From contig NZ_SJON01000015.1 of NCBI RefSeq assembly GCF_004331385.1, positions 38,435 to 102,434 of the forward strand: a DNA stretch of 64,000 nucleotides, written 5' to 3'. The first letter of the stretch is position 1. Each line of letters starts with the position of its first letter. This document shows positions 1 through 10,400 of the stretch, piece by piece. The position numbers and the translations under genes are program-made. The notes beneath the pieces are model-generated. The model searched no databases. It was not told the origin of the DNA and saw only the letters and a list, made by a program, of their open reading frames with translations. Source of the stretch: Enterobacter quasihormaechei. GTDB taxonomy: Bacteria > Pseudomonadota > Gammaproteobacteria > Enterobacterales > Enterobacteriaceae.

Positions 1-786
1 GCGCTGGACAGCTACCGCTTCGATATCGCAGCGGGCATTCTGTATGAATTCACCTGGAACCAGTTCTGCGACTGGTATCTGGAGCTGGCGAAGCCGGTCA
101 TGAACGGCGGTTCTGAAGCGGAACTGCGCGGCACGCGTAATACGCTGATTACCGTTCTGGAAGGCCTGCTGCGCCTGGCGCACCCGATTATTCCGTTCAT
201 CACCGAAACCATCTGGCAGCGCGTGAAGGTCATTGCCGGTATTAACGCCGATACCATCATGCTCCAGCCGTTCCCGGCCTTCGACGCCGCGAAAGTGGAT
301 GAAGCCGCGTCTGCGGATACCGAGTGGCTGAAGCAGGCGATCGTTGCGGTACGTAACATCCGTGCAGAAATGAACATCGCGCCGGGTAAACCACTGGAGC
401 TGCTGCTGCGCGGTTGCAGCGACGCTGCCGTTCGTCGCGTCACCGAGAACAACACCTTCCTGAAAACCATGGCGCGTCTGGAAAGCATCACCGTGCTGCC
501 TGCCGATGACAAAGGTCCGGTTTCCGTGACAAAAATCATCGACGGTGCTGAGCTGCTAATCCCGATGGCGGGCCTGATCGACAAAGACGCTGAGCTGGCT
601 CGTCTGGCGAAAGAAGTGGCGAAAGTCGACGTGGAAATTGCAAAAATCGAAGGCAAACTGGCGAACGAGGGCTTTGTGGCCCGCGCGCCGGAAGCGGTCA
701 TCGCCAAAGAGCGTGAGCGTCTGGTTGCCTTCGCCGATGCGAAGACCAAACTGATCGAGCAGCAGGCCGTTATCGCAGCCCTGTAA
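1..786 (+). CDS. valS: Valine--tRNA ligase, C-terminal part (5' end outside window)
   Basis: Class I aminoacyl-tRNA synthetase that charges tRNA-Val in the cytoplasm. The reading frame is open from base 1, so only the last 261 codons are present; the catalytic Rossmann domain and HIGH/KMSKS motifs lie upstream of the window. What is seen is the anticodon-binding helical domain (motif [11 protein letters not shown]) and the Lys/Glu/Ala-rich C-terminal coiled coil (from about [10 protein letters not shown] to QQAVIAAL) typical of bacterial ValRS. A stem-loop follows the stop codon directly. The truncation is only the window edge. Identification rests on the family-specific C-terminal sequence and on yjgM being next door, as in E. 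coli. Confidence 0.96.
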   Translation, partial: ALDSYRFDIAAGILYEFTWNQFCDWYLELAKPVMNGGSEAELRGTRNTLITVLEGLLRLAHPIIPFITETIWQRVKVIAGINADTIMLQPFPAFDAAKVDEAASADTEWLKQAIVAVRNIRAEMNIAPGKPLELLLRGCSDAAVRRVTENNTFLKTMARLESITVLPADDKGPVSVTKIIDGAELLIPMAGLIDKDAELARLAKEVAKVDVEIAKIEGKLANEGFVARAPEAVIAKERERLVAFADAKTKLIEQQAVIAAL

Positions 787-794
787 TGCTTTTA

Positions 795-826
795 CCCCTT
801 ACGCTTCAGGGCGTAAGGGGTATCCT
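795..826 (+). terminator. Terminator-like hairpin after valS
   Basis: A perfect 10-bp stem (CCCCTTACGC at 795-804 with GCGTAAGGGG at 811-820) and a 6-nt loop start 8 bases after the valS stop. The T-tract after it is weak (TATCCTTCCT), so termination may be partial. Confidence 0.65.
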
Positions 827-909
827 TCCTGAAAACTCCTCGCTTGCACTCCCCTTTCTGCGGTGCTATTAACAGCAGCTGTGTGTCAATTTTTGTCATG
901 AGTAATGCT

Positions 910-1413
910 ATGAGCGTGATTACCCCCGTCGCCACGACAATGCGTCGGATTGCTGAGCAAGACAACCCGGCTATCGCCGCCGTTATCCGCACGGTCTCTG
1001 CCGAATATGGTCTGACCGCCGACAAAGGCTACACCGTGGCCGACCCGAATCTGGACGAACTTTATCAGCTGTACAGCCAGCCGGGTCATGCGTACTGGGT
1101 CATCGAGCAGGACGGACAGGTCGTGGGCGGCGGCGGCATTGCCCCCCTGCTTTGCAGCGAGCCGGATATCTGTGAACTACAGAAAATGTATTTTCTGCCA
1201 GCGATACGCGGCCAAGGCCTGGCGAAAAAGCTGGCGCTGATCGCCCTGGAACATGCACGCTCACAGGGCTTTAAACGTTGCTACCTCGAAACCACTGCGT
1301 TCCTTAAAGAGGCCATTGGCCTGTATGAACATCTGGGCTTTGAGCACATCGATGCGCCACTGGGCTGCACGGGCCACGTGGACTGCGAAGTCAGAATGCT
1401 GAAAAGTCTGTAA
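910..1413 (+). CDS. yjgM: GNAT-family N-acetyltransferase YjgM
   Basis: Acetyl-CoA dependent N-acetyltransferase of the GNAT fold. The E. coli homologue has been described as an amino-acid N-acetyltransferase, but the physiological substrate is not readable from sequence. The acetyl-CoA pyrophosphate-binding stretch is visible as [15 protein letters not shown], and the C-terminal half carries the [14 protein letters not shown] signature. I chose the ATG at 910 (167 aa) because the product then aligns at its N terminus with remembered E. coli YjgM (MRR at residues 11-13); the ATG at 898 is also possible and neither has a strong ribosome site. It lies downstream of valS on the same strand, and the two are neighbours in E. 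coli too. Confidence 0.85.
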   Translation: MSVITPVATTMRRIAEQDNPAIAAVIRTVSAEYGLTADKGYTVADPNLDELYQLYSQPGHAYWVIEQDGQVVGGGGIAPLLCSEPDICELQKMYFLPAIRGQGLAKKLALIALEHARSQGFKRCYLETTAFLKEAIGLYEHLGFEHIDAPLGCTGHVDCEVRMLKSL

Positions 1414-1496
1414 GTTTCGTTCCTGCCGTCTTCTGTTAAGCGACTGTAAACTGAATGCTCTACACTCTCAGTTCACACCAAAAAAGGGGAAACGCG

Positions 1497-2516
1497 ATGT
1501 CGAAGATAAAAAGCTACGCCGCACCGCAGGCGGGTGCAGAACTTGAGCTGTACGAGTACGATGCGGGCGAACTAAAAGCGGAAGACGTCGAGGTACAGGT
1601 TGATTACTGCGGGATCTGCCACTCGGATCTCTCGATGATCGACAACGAATGGGGCTTTTCCAGCTATCCGCTGGTTGCCGGACACGAAGTGATTGGCCGC
1701 GTTGCGGCGCTCGGCAGCGCCGCGCAGGACAAAGGGCTGAAAGTGGGCCAGCGCGTGGGCATCGGCTGGACGGCACGCAGCTGCGGCCACTGCGACGCCT
1801 GTATCAGCGGTAATCAGGTTAACTGCACGGAAGGCGCTGTTCCTACCATCCTCAACAAAGGCGGCTTTGCCGATAAGCTTCGCGCCGACTGGCAATGGGT
1901 CATCCCGCTGCCGGACAGCATTGATATTGAATCCGCAGGTCCGCTGCTGTGCGGCGGTATCACCGTCTTCAAACCGCTGCTGATGCACCACGTCACCGCC
2001 ACCAGCCGCGTGGGCGTAATCGGTATTGGCGGTCTGGGGCATATTGCCATCAAACTGCTGCACGCGATGGGCTGTGAAGTGACGGCGTTCAGCTCCAACC
2101 CGGCAAAAGAGCAGGAAGTGCTGGCGATGGGTGCGGACAAAGTGGTGAACAGCCGCGATCCTGAAGCGCTGAACGCGCTGGCTGGGCAGTTTGACCTGAT
2201 CATTAACACCGTCAACGTCGATCTCAACTGGCAGCCGTACTTTGAAGCGCTGGCCTACGGCGGTAACTTCCACACCGTGGGCGCGGTGATGAAGCCGCTG
2301 CCGGTTCCGGCGTTTACCCTGATCGGCGGCGATCGCAGCATATCCGGCTCGGCTACCGGCACCCCATATGAGTTACGCAAGCTGATGAAGTTTGCCGGTC
2401 GCACCAAAGTGGCGCCGACCACCGAGCTGTATCCGATGTCGAAAATCAACGAAGCGATCCAGCACGTGCGCGACGGTAAAGCCCGTTACCGCGTGGTGTT
2501 GAAAGCGGATTTCTGA
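1497..2516 (+). CDS. ahr: NADPH-dependent aldehyde reductase Ahr (zinc alcohol dehydrogenase family)
   Basis: Cytoplasmic zinc-dependent medium-chain dehydrogenase that reduces a broad range of aldehydes to alcohols with NADPH. The catalytic zinc motif (CGICHSDLS, then GHEVIG), the structural zinc cysteines ([15 protein letters not shown]) and the Rossmann glycine motif ([15 protein letters not shown]) are all present in order. The start at 1497 is preceded by AAAAGGGGA and gives 339 aa, the length of E. coli Ahr (YjgB); the upstream in-frame ATG at 1455 has no such site. It stands alone between yjgM and a REP-like element. Confidence 0.92.
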   Translation: MSKIKSYAAPQAGAELELYEYDAGELKAEDVEVQVDYCGICHSDLSMIDNEWGFSSYPLVAGHEVIGRVAALGSAAQDKGLKVGQRVGIGWTARSCGHCDACISGNQVNCTEGAVPTILNKGGFADKLRADWQWVIPLPDSIDIESAGPLLCGGITVFKPLLMHHVTATSRVGVIGIGGLGHIAIKLLHAMGCEVTAFSSNPAKEQEVLAMGADKVVNSRDPEALNALAGQFDLIINTVNVDLNWQPYFEALAYGGNFHTVGAVMKPLPVPAFTLIGGDRSISGSATGTPYELRKLMKFAGRTKVAPTTELYPMSKINEAIQHVRDGKARYRVVLKADF

Positions 2517-2525
2517 TGTGAGTTT

Positions 2526-2553
2526 GCCGGGTGGCGGCTTCGCCTTACCCGGC
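2526..2553. repeat. REP-like palindrome (copy 1)
   Basis: 28-nt imperfect palindrome with outer arms GCCGGGT and ACCCGGC, internal GGCGG and CGCC, sitting between the convergent genes ahr and the dihydroxyacetone kinase gene. Near-identical copies occur at 19071-19098 and 23583-23609, also in 3' intergenic positions, as expected for enterobacterial REP elements. Confidence 0.85.
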
Positions 2554-2562
2554 CTACTTTTG

Positions 2563-4200
2563 CTACTGCGCCAATATATTAAACACTTCCGCCACCGCGA
2601 CCGCCCCGGGATCCATCACCCCATCCAGGTTTTCCTTGTTAACATACGACGAGCGTCCCGCTCCCGCTTTCGCCATTTTCGCCGTGGCTTCGGCGCCCTG
2701 CTGCGCAGCCTGCGCCGCCGCCTGAACAGTGCCTTTCTGTAACGCTTCCAGCGCCGGTTGCAGGGCGTCGATCAGCGTGCGATCCCCGAGATCGGCCCCG
2801 CCGTACTGCTTCATCTGCGCCAGCCCGCTCAACAGCGCATCCGGCAGGGATTGACCGTCATGCAGCTTTTGTCCGGCCGCCGTAAAGAAGATCGACATCA
2901 ATACGCCGCTCGATCCGCCCATCACCGTAGCCAGCCGCTCACCCACCAGCAGGAGTAATGTCGGCACGTCGTTAAGGGGCAGGTTGTTCTCCTCCAGACG
3001 CTGCGCAATATCCCGTGCACCTTGCGCAAAGGTTGAGCCGGTATCGCCGTCGCCCACTTTGGCATCCAGCGCGTTCAGGCGATTTTCAAGCTGAATCAAT
3101 GTATTCGTCACCGAGGAGACGAACCCGCCTACCTGCGGATTGTCCGAAGGAGTATATTCCACGCGGTCATAAAGGGCGCTATGTGGGACGGTACGCAGGG
3201 GCGCAAACGCGACGGGCTTCTGCCAGCCCAGCGTCTCAACCTCGGCGTGAATCGCCTTCTCAACGTAATCGTTGAGCTTTAACAGCGTCAGCGAAAAGCC
3301 TTTCATATCCAGCGCGCTCACCAGCGGCGCGGGGCCAATCAGGTAAGCGATCTCCGCTTTCAGCGCTGAATGTGCCAGCTCTTTGGTGAGCAGAGCCATC
3401 TCCAGCGCGGACACGCCGCCGAGGTTGTTGATTAGCACCGCAAAGCGTCCTTCACCCGCCTGGGCTTTCAGCGGCGTCACCAGCGTGTCAATAATCGCCC
3501 TGCTGTTTTGCGTATCCACCACCGATGCCCCCGGCTCGCCGTGAATACCCAGCCCCAGCTCCACGTGGCCCTGTTTGATCCGCCCTTCTTCGTCATCGCT
3601 CCCCGGCAGGTTGCAGGTTTGCATCGCAACGCCCAGGCTCCAGAGGTTATCGCAGGCCTGTTGCGCAATATCCCACACCTCGGTGAGCGATTTCCCCTGC
3701 TCTGCCGCATATCCCGCAATCTTGTGCACCAGCGCGGTTCCTGCGATGCCGCGCGGCTGCTTGTTATCCGGCAGGGCGATGTCATCCGCCACGATAACCA
3801 TCTCCACCTTCAGGCCGTAGCGTTTGGCTTTCTCCGCGGCCAGACCAAAGTTAAGCCGGTCACCGGTATAGTTTTTTACGATCAGCAGGCAGCCACGATC
3901 GCCCGTCACCGCCACAATGGCGTTGAGAACCGCATCCACGCTTGGAGAGGCAAACAGATCGCCACACACCGCGGCGGTGAGCATGCCTTTACCGACAAAC
4001 CCGGCATGCGCCGGTTCGTGGCCGGAGCCGCCTCCGGAGATCACCGCCACGCGGCTTTTATCCCAGTCGCCGCGCGCCACCACGCGGATGGCCGGATCAA
4101 TATCGAGTTTGACGAGATTACCGTGCGGCGCGGAGAGGAGTATGCCTTCAATGGCGTCGTTGACAAGCTGTTTGCGGTCGTTAAAAAAGAATCTGGACAT
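2563..4200 (-). CDS. dhaK: ATP-dependent dihydroxyacetone kinase, DhaK-DhaL fusion
   Basis: Single-chain glycerone kinase that phosphorylates dihydroxyacetone with ATP to dihydroxyacetone phosphate, feeding glycolysis. Residues 1 to about 330 are the DhaK domain, with the glycine-rich GGGSGHEPAHAG (residues 56-67) and His220 in GLGIHGEPG, the position of the covalent substrate-binding His in the Citrobacter freundii enzyme. After a linker, residues from about 355 form the DhaL domain with the GDGDTG metal/ATP-binding loop and GGSSGVL. The 545-aa length fits the ATP-dependent type rather than the split PTS-type DhaKLM of E. coli K-12. No other dha genes (dehydratase, glycerol dehydrogenase) are adjacent, so it probably works as a free-standing salvage kinase. 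The start is preceded by GGGAAACT. Confidence 0.93.
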   Translation of the reverse strand: MSRFFFNDRKQLVNDAIEGILLSAPHGNLVKLDIDPAIRVVARGDWDKSRVAVISGGGSGHEPAHAGFVGKGMLTAAVCGDLFASPSVDAVLNAIVAVTGDRGCLLIVKNYTGDRLNFGLAAEKAKRYGLKVEMVIVADDIALPDNKQPRGIAGTALVHKIAGYAAEQGKSLTEVWDIAQQACDNLWSLGVAMQTCNLPGSDDEEGRIKQGHVELGLGIHGEPGASVVDTQNSRAIIDTLVTPLKAQAGEGRFAVLINNLGGVSALEMALLTKELAHSALKAEIAYLIGPAPLVSALDMKGFSLTLLKLNDYVEKAIHAEVETLGWQKPVAFAPLRTVPHSALYDRVEYTPSDNPQVGGFVSSVTNTLIQLENRLNALDAKVGDGDTGSTFAQGARDIAQRLEENNLPLNDVPTLLLLVGERLATVMGGSSGVLMSIFFTAAGQKLHDGQSLPDALLSGLAQMKQYGGADLGDRTLIDALQPALEALQKGTVQAAAQAAQQGAEATAKMAKAGAGRSSYVNKENLDGVMDPGAVAVAEVFNILAQ

Positions 4201-4337
4201 AGTTTCCCAAAAATTTGTTTACCGTATGCAAAAGCATAGTTCGCACTGGATAATGCGCCGCAAAGTGAGGAATTTACGCAGACATTTTGCCGTCAGGTTG
4301 CCTATACTCCACCCAGGACTACGAGAGGACGTGCATC

Positions 4338-5840
4338 ATGAGTACACCATTGTTAATCGCCAGGACGCTGGAAAAAGAGCTGTTTTTACTGCCCGCGATG
4401 ACGAACCGTCATGGCCTGATCACAGGCGCGACGGGGACGGGGAAAACCGTCACCCTGCAAAAGCTGGCGGAGTCATTGTCAGACATTGGCGTGCCGGTCT
4501 TTATGGCTGACGTGAAGGGCGATTTAACCGGGGTGGCTCAGGAAGGTACGGCATCAGAAAAACTGCTCGAGCGCCTGAAAAATATCGGCATCACGGACTG
4601 GACGCCGCACGGCAATCCTGTCGTGCTATGGGATATCTTCGGCGAAAAAGGGCATCCGGTGCGCGCCACCGTCTCCGATCTCGGTCCTTTGCTGCTGGCC
4701 CGCCTGCTTAATCTTAACGACGTGCAGTCCGGGGTGCTGAACATCATCTTCCGTATCGCCGACGATCAGGGGCTGCTGCTGCTTGATTTCAAAGATCTGC
4801 GCGCTATCACCCAGTACATCGGCGATAACGCCAAATCCTTCCAGAACCAGTACGGCAATATCAGCAGCGCCTCTGTCGGTGCCATTCAGCGCGGGCTACT
4901 GACGCTGGAGCAGCAGGGTGCCGAGCACTTCTTCGGCGAGCCGATGCTGGATATCAAGGACTGGATGCGCACCGACAGCAACGGCAAAGGCATTATCAAC
5001 ATTCTGAGTTCAGAAAAGCTCTACCAGATGCCGAAGCTCTACGCCGCCAGCCTGCTGTGGATGCTCTCTGAGCTTTACGAACAGCTGCCGGAAGCAGGCG
5101 ATCTGGAAAAACCCAAACTGGTCTTCTTCTTTGACGAAGCGCACCTGCTGTTCAACGACGCGCCGCAGGTGCTGCTGGATAAAATTGAACAGGTTATCCG
5201 CCTGATCCGCTCCAAAGGCGTTGGGGTCTGGTTTGTGTCGCAAAACCCGTCGGATATTCCTGACAACGTGCTGGGACAGCTGGGTAACCGCGTACAGCAC
5301 GCCCTGCGCGCCTTCACGCCGAAAGATCAGAAAGCCGTCAAGGCCGCCGCGCAAACCATGCGTGCCAATCCGGCCTTTGATACCGAAGCGGCCATTCAGG
5401 CGTTAGGCACCGGCGAAGCGCTGATTTCGTTCCTGGACGCAAAAGGCAGCCCGACAGTTGTCGAGCGCGCCATGGTGATCGCGCCCTGCTCGCGCATGGG
5501 GCCGGTGACGGACGATGAACGCAACAGCCTGATTAACCACTCTCCCCTCTACGGGAAGTATGAAGACGAGGTGGATCGCGAATCCGCGTTCGAGATGCTG
5601 CAAAAAGGGGTGCAGGCGACTGCCGAATCGCAGGAAGCGCCTGCCGCCAAAGGGCAATCTGTCGCCGTGGATGACGGTATTCTCGGCGGGCTGAAAGATA
5701 TTCTGTTCGGCAGCACCGGGCCACGCGGCGGCAAGCGCGATGGCGTAGTGCAGACCATGGCAAAAAGCGCGACGCGTCAGATTACCAATCAGATAGTGCG
5801 CGGCATGCTGGGAAGTCTGCTAGGCGGCCGTCGCCGGTAG
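4338..5840 (+). CDS. yjgR: HerA-like P-loop ATPase YjgR (DUF853 family)
   Basis: A 500-aa P-loop ATPase of the HerA/FtsK-like DUF853 family whose biological role is unknown. The Walker A motif is GATGTGKT (residues 30-37) and the Walker B motif is [12 protein letters not shown]; downstream are the Arg-rich [16 protein letters not shown] sensor region and a low-complexity tail ending LGGRRR. The ATG at 4338 follows AGGACGTGCATC and gives the same 500-aa length as E. coli YjgR. Its last 21 bases overlap the end of yhcC on the opposite strand. In E. coli yjgR lies beside the idn genes; here it abuts yhcC. Confidence 0.9.
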   Translation: MSTPLLIARTLEKELFLLPAMTNRHGLITGATGTGKTVTLQKLAESLSDIGVPVFMADVKGDLTGVAQEGTASEKLLERLKNIGITDWTPHGNPVVLWDIFGEKGHPVRATVSDLGPLLLARLLNLNDVQSGVLNIIFRIADDQGLLLLDFKDLRAITQYIGDNAKSFQNQYGNISSASVGAIQRGLLTLEQQGAEHFFGEPMLDIKDWMRTDSNGKGIINILSSEKLYQMPKLYAASLLWMLSELYEQLPEAGDLEKPKLVFFFDEAHLLFNDAPQVLLDKIEQVIRLIRSKGVGVWFVSQNPSDIPDNVLGQLGNRVQHALRAFTPKDQKAVKAAAQTMRANPAFDTEAAIQALGTGEALISFLDAKGSPTVVERAMVIAPCSRMGPVTDDERNSLINHSPLYGKYEDEVDRESAFEMLQKGVQATAESQEAPAAKGQSVAVDDGILGGLKDILFGSTGPRGGKRDGVVQTMAKSATRQITNQIVRGMLGSLLGGRRR

Positions 5841-6761
5841 CGGGGGAACCCACGGGCGGCCCAGCGCCGACCCCTGCACACCGTGTTCACGCAGATAACG
5901 GTCAATTTCTACCATCCCCGTCCAGCGGTTCTCGCACCACAGCGGTGCCAGAAGCGTTGGGCGGCGGGCGCTTGCCGAGATACGGTGATAAACAATATCC
6001 GGCGGCGTGTGGCGAATCATCTCCCCCGCCGTCACCGTATAGTCGTCGAGTTCAATACCGCTTAACCGCCCCGCTTCCCAGGCTTTCGCCATTATGCTGC
6101 CCTTCACGATGTGCAGCGGATGCAGCTTGATCCCGTCCACGCCGGTCTCAACCACTTTTTCCAGCGTCTCCAGGCCATGCTGCTGCCCTTCTCCGGGCAA
6201 GCCGACAATCAGATGCGAACAGACTTTCAGGCCACGCTCGCGGGCGAGACGCGTGGTGCGCTGGTAGCAGGCGAAATCATGCCCGCGATTGATACGGTGC
6301 AGGGTTTTATCGTGCGCGGTCTGCAAGCCCAGCTCCAGCCAGATCTCGTAGCCCTTCTCTCTGTACTCGCTAAGTAAATCCAGCACCGCCTCCGGTACGC
6401 AGTCCGGGCGCGTACCCACGCACAGCCCGACAATATTCGCCTGAGCGACCGCCTGCTGATACATAGAGCGTAAAACCTGAACCTCCGCCCATGTGCTGGT
6501 GTAGGCCTGAAAATAGGCCAGATATTGCCTGGCACGGTTCACGAGGCTGGCCTGATGCGCGAGCTGTTCTGCGATAGATTTATGCTGCTGGGCTTCGTCA
6601 GCAAACGACGCCACGTTGCAGAACGTGCAGCCACCACGCCCGATGGTACCGTCGCGGTTCGGACAGCTAAAGCCGCCGTGCAGCGTCAGCTTATGCACCT
6701 TTTGCCCGTAACGCTGCAAAAGATCCCCACCAAACATATTGACTAATTTCTGTAACTGCAT
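5820..6761 (-). CDS. yhcC: Radical SAM protein YhcC
   Basis: Member of the TIGR01212-type radical SAM family; function unknown. The iron-sulfur cysteines are Cys33, Cys45 and Cys48 ([17 protein letters not shown]), followed by [12 protein letters not shown] and WLELGLQT. I use the start at 6761 ([12 protein letters not shown]) by homology with the 309-aa E. coli protein, giving 313 aa; the in-frame ATG at 6803 has a better ribosome site (GAGG 8 nt upstream) and would add 14 residues. The C-terminal LPATAA differs from what I recall for E. coli because these codons are antisense to the last codons of yjgR. The gene is divergent from gltB, as in E. coli. Confidence 0.9.
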   Translation of the reverse strand: MQLQKLVNMFGGDLLQRYGQKVHKLTLHGGFSCPNRDGTIGRGGCTFCNVASFADEAQQHKSIAEQLAHQASLVNRARQYLAYFQAYTSTWAEVQVLRSMYQQAVAQANIVGLCVGTRPDCVPEAVLDLLSEYREKGYEIWLELGLQTAHDKTLHRINRGHDFACYQRTTRLARERGLKVCSHLIVGLPGEGQQHGLETLEKVVETGVDGIKLHPLHIVKGSIMAKAWEAGRLSGIELDDYTVTAGEMIRHTPPDIVYHRISASARRPTLLAPLWCENRWTGMVEIDRYLREHGVQGSALGRPWVPPLPATAA

Positions 6762-7448
6762 AATCTGATAGACCGTCCCGAAGAAAGGGGACAAGCCTGC
6801 CATTTTTAGCCTCTGTCGGCGATGACCTGGATCAATCGCCCAGGACGGCCTTTACCTATTTGAATAAATAATCACGATTACCGAGATTTCATTCATCCAC
6901 CACGTAATTACTTTTCCTTATGTTCTGATGGTTTTTTTCATTTATAGCGCCAGGACTGAAAAACAGTGATTTTATGCGGGTTCGAACACTGCACCAGATT
7001 ATTATTCTGCCATAAATCCGCATTTCAGCATGCTGCATCAATAATACCGCTTTCATATAGTGAGTCAGATCACACTCCCCTGCACCTTCCTGACGCTTTA
7101 CGTGGTTGTAAAATTAGTTAAATAACCAATAAAAACAAAAGGATAATTACGCTTTAGCACATTTTTTTATAAATAAGATTGCCATTTGACCTGTGTACTA
7201 ATTCCCGATAAGTTGGAAATCCGCTGGAAGCTTTCTGGATGAGCGGCCTGCTCATCATATTTATGCAGTAATTGAGATTCCCTCTGAAGCAAGTCCTCAA
7301 ACTTGTTTACCTGCGCGAAAGGATGAAAAAGAGGGCGAATGCGAGGTCCGCGTATGAAACGCAAACCCCGTCGCCATGCTCTTTCTGCGCCTGTGCGCCA
7401 CGGTAAAGTTCAGTGGGAAGCCCGACGAGCCTGGGGAGGTTCACTGAT
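6762..7448 (+). promoter_or_regulatory. yhcC-gltB divergent intergenic region with the gltB promoter and leader
   Basis: About 690 bases, AT-rich between 6840 and 7200, separating yhcC from gltB. In E. coli this interval carries Lrp and IHF sites controlling gltBD; I could not assign individual sites here with confidence. A possible sigma-70 -10 element is TAAAAT at 7109-7114. Two short frames lie just ahead of gltB: 7323-7406, and 7354-7497, whose first residues match the peptide in older extended GltB annotations. No other gene is evident. Confidence 0.5.
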
Positions 7449-7497
7449 ATGTTGTACGATAAATCCCTTGAGAAGGATAACTGTGGTTTCGGCCTGA
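7354..7497 (+). other. Possible upstream ORF overlapping the gltB start
   Basis: A 47-codon frame starting MKRKPRRHALSAPVR, out of frame with gltB and ending 49 bases inside it (TGA at 7495-7497). Its N terminus matches what I recall as the N-terminal extension of some E. coli GltB annotations (MTRKPRRHALSVPVR). In this window the matching continuation ([11 protein letters not shown] at 7416-7448) is in the gltB frame, so the two parts are in different frames. It may be a leader peptide, a decayed N-terminal extension, or a sequencing error. Confidence 0.35.
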
Positions 7498-10400
7498 TCG
7501 CCCACATAGAAGGCGAACCTAGCCACAAGGTAGTGCGTACCGCTATTCACGCACTGGCCCGTATGCAGCACCGTGGCGCAATCCTTGCCGATGGTAAAAC
7601 CGGCGACGGTTGCGGCCTGCTGCTGCAAAAACCGGATCGTTTCTTCCGCATCGTGGCGGAAGAGCGCGGCTGGCGTTTAGCCAAAAACTACGCTGTCGGC
7701 ATGCTGTTCCTGAATCAGGATCCTGAAAAGGCTGCCGCCTCACGCCGCATCGTTGAAGAAGAACTTCAGCGCGAAACCCTGTCGATTGTCGGCTGGCGCG
7801 ATGTGCCAACCAACGAAGGGGTACTCGGTGAAATCGCCCTCTCCTCGCTGCCTCGTATTGAGCAGATTTTCGTTAACGCGCCTGCGGGCTGGCGTCCGCG
7901 CGATATGGAACGCCGTCTGTTTATCGCCCGTCGCCGCATTGAAAAACGTCTCCAGGACGATAAAGAGTTCTACGTCTGTAGCCTCTCTAACCTGGTGAAC
8001 ATCTATAAAGGTCTGTGTATGCCGGCTGACCTGCCGCGCTTCTACCTGGACCTGGCGGACCTGCGTCTGGAATCGGCCATTTGCCTGTTCCACCAGCGCT
8101 TCTCTACCAACACCGTACCACGCTGGCCGCTGGCTCAGCCGTTCCGCTACCTGGCGCACAACGGCGAGATCAACACCATCACCGGTAACCGCCAGTGGGC
8201 GCGTGCTCGTACCTATAAGTTCCAGACCCCGCTGATCCCTGACCTGCACGATGCCGCGCCGTTCGTGAACGAAACCGGCTCTGACTCCAGCTCCATGGAC
8301 AACATGCTGGAACTGCTGCTGGCGGGCGGGATGGATATCGTGCGCGCCATGCGTCTGCTCGTGCCGCCGGCCTGGCAAAACAACCCGGATATGGATCCGG
8401 AGCTGCGCGCGTTCTTCGACTTTAACTCCATGCACATGGAGCCGTGGGACGGTCCGGCAGGTATCGTGATGTCCGACGGTCGCTTCGCTGCCTGTAACCT
8501 GGACCGTAACGGTCTGCGTCCGGCGCGCTACGTCATCACCAAAGACAAGCTCATCACCTGCGCCTCTGAAGTGGGGATCTGGGATTACCAGCCTGACGAA
8601 GTGGTCGAGAAAGGCCGCGTCGGTCCGGGCGAGCTGATGGTGATCGATACCCGCGGCGGCCGTATTCTGCACTCTGCGGAAACCGATAACGATCTGAAAA
8701 GCCGCCATCCGTATAAAGAGTGGATGGCGAAAAACGTCCGTCGCCTGGTGCCGTTCGAAGATCTGTCTGACGACGAAGTGGGCAGCCGCGAGATGGACGA
8801 CGATACCCTCGCAAGCTTCCAGAAGCAGTTTAACTACAGCGCGGAAGAGCTGGACTCGGTTATTCGCGTGCTCGGCGAAAACGGCCAGGAAGCGGTCGGC
8901 TCGATGGGTGACGATACCCCGTTCGCCGTGCTCTCCAGCCAGCCGCGCATTATTTACGACTATTTCCGTCAGCAGTTTGCGCAGGTGACCAACCCGCCAA
9001 TCGATCCGCTGCGTGAAGCCCACGTGATGTCGCTGGCCACCAGCATCGGCCGTGAGATGAACGTCTTCTGCGAAGCCGAAGGCCAGGCGCACCGTCTGAC
9101 CTTTAAATCGCCGATCCTGCTGTACTCTGATTTTAAACAGCTCACCACCATGACCGAGGAGCACTACCGCGCCGACACGCTCGATATCACCTTCGACGTG
9201 ACCGAAACGAGCCTCGAAGAGACGGTGAATGCGCTGTGTGACAAAGCCGAGCAGATGGTGCGTAACGGCACCGTTCTGCTGGTGCTGTCTGACCGTAACA
9301 TTGCGAAAAACCGTCTGCCGGTGCCTGCGCCAATGGCGGTGGGGGCTATCCAGACGCGTCTGGTCGACAAGAGCCTGCGCTGCGATGCGAACATCATTGT
9401 GGAAACCGCCAGCGCCCGCGATCCGCACCACTTTGCCGTGCTGTTAGGCTTTGGTGCGACGGCGATCTATCCATACCTGGCATACGAAACGCTGGCCCGC
9501 CTGGTAGACACCCGCGCCATCGACAAAGATTACCGCACGGTGATGCTGAACTACCGTAACGGCATCAACAAAGGCCTGTACAAGATCATGTCCAAAATGG
9601 GCATCTCGACCATTGCCTCTTACCGCTGCTCGAAGCTGTTTGAAGCGGTCGGCCTGCACGACGACGTCGCCAACCTCTGCTTCCAGGGCGTGGTCAGCCG
9701 CATCGGCGGGGCCGGTTTTGCTGACTTCCAGCAGGATCTGGTGAACCTGTCGAAGCGCGCCTGGCTGGCACGTAAGCCGCTGGAACAGGGCGGCCTGCTG
9801 AAATACGTTCACGGCGGCGAATATCACGCCTACAACCCGGACGTGGTGCGCACGCTGCAACAGGCGGTACAGAGCGGCGAATATAGCGATTATCAGCAGT
9901 ATGCCGAGCTGGTGAACAACCGTCCGGCAGCGACGCTGCGCGACCTTATTGCCCTCAATCCGGGCGATGAAGCGGTCAGCGTTGACGAAGTTGAGCCTGC
10001 ATCCGAGCTGTTCAAACGCTTCGATACCGCGGCGATGTCCATCGGCGCGCTGAGCCCGGAAGCGCACGAAGCGCTGGCGGAAGCCATGAACAGCATCGGC
10101 GGCAACTCCAACTCCGGCGAGGGCGGTGAAGATCCGGCCCGTTACGGCACCAACAAAGTGTCGCGCATCAAGCAGGTGGCGTCCGGCCGCTTTGGCGTAA
10201 CCCCTGCCTACCTGGTTAACGCCGACGTGATCCAGATTAAGGTCGCTCAGGGTGCAAAACCGGGCGAAGGCGGTCAGTTGCCGGGTGATAAAGTCACCCC
10301 GTACATCGCCAAACTGCGCTACTCGGTGCCGGGCGTGACGCTGATTTCCCCGCCGCCGCACCACGATATCTACTCTATCGAGGATCTGGCGCAGCTCATT

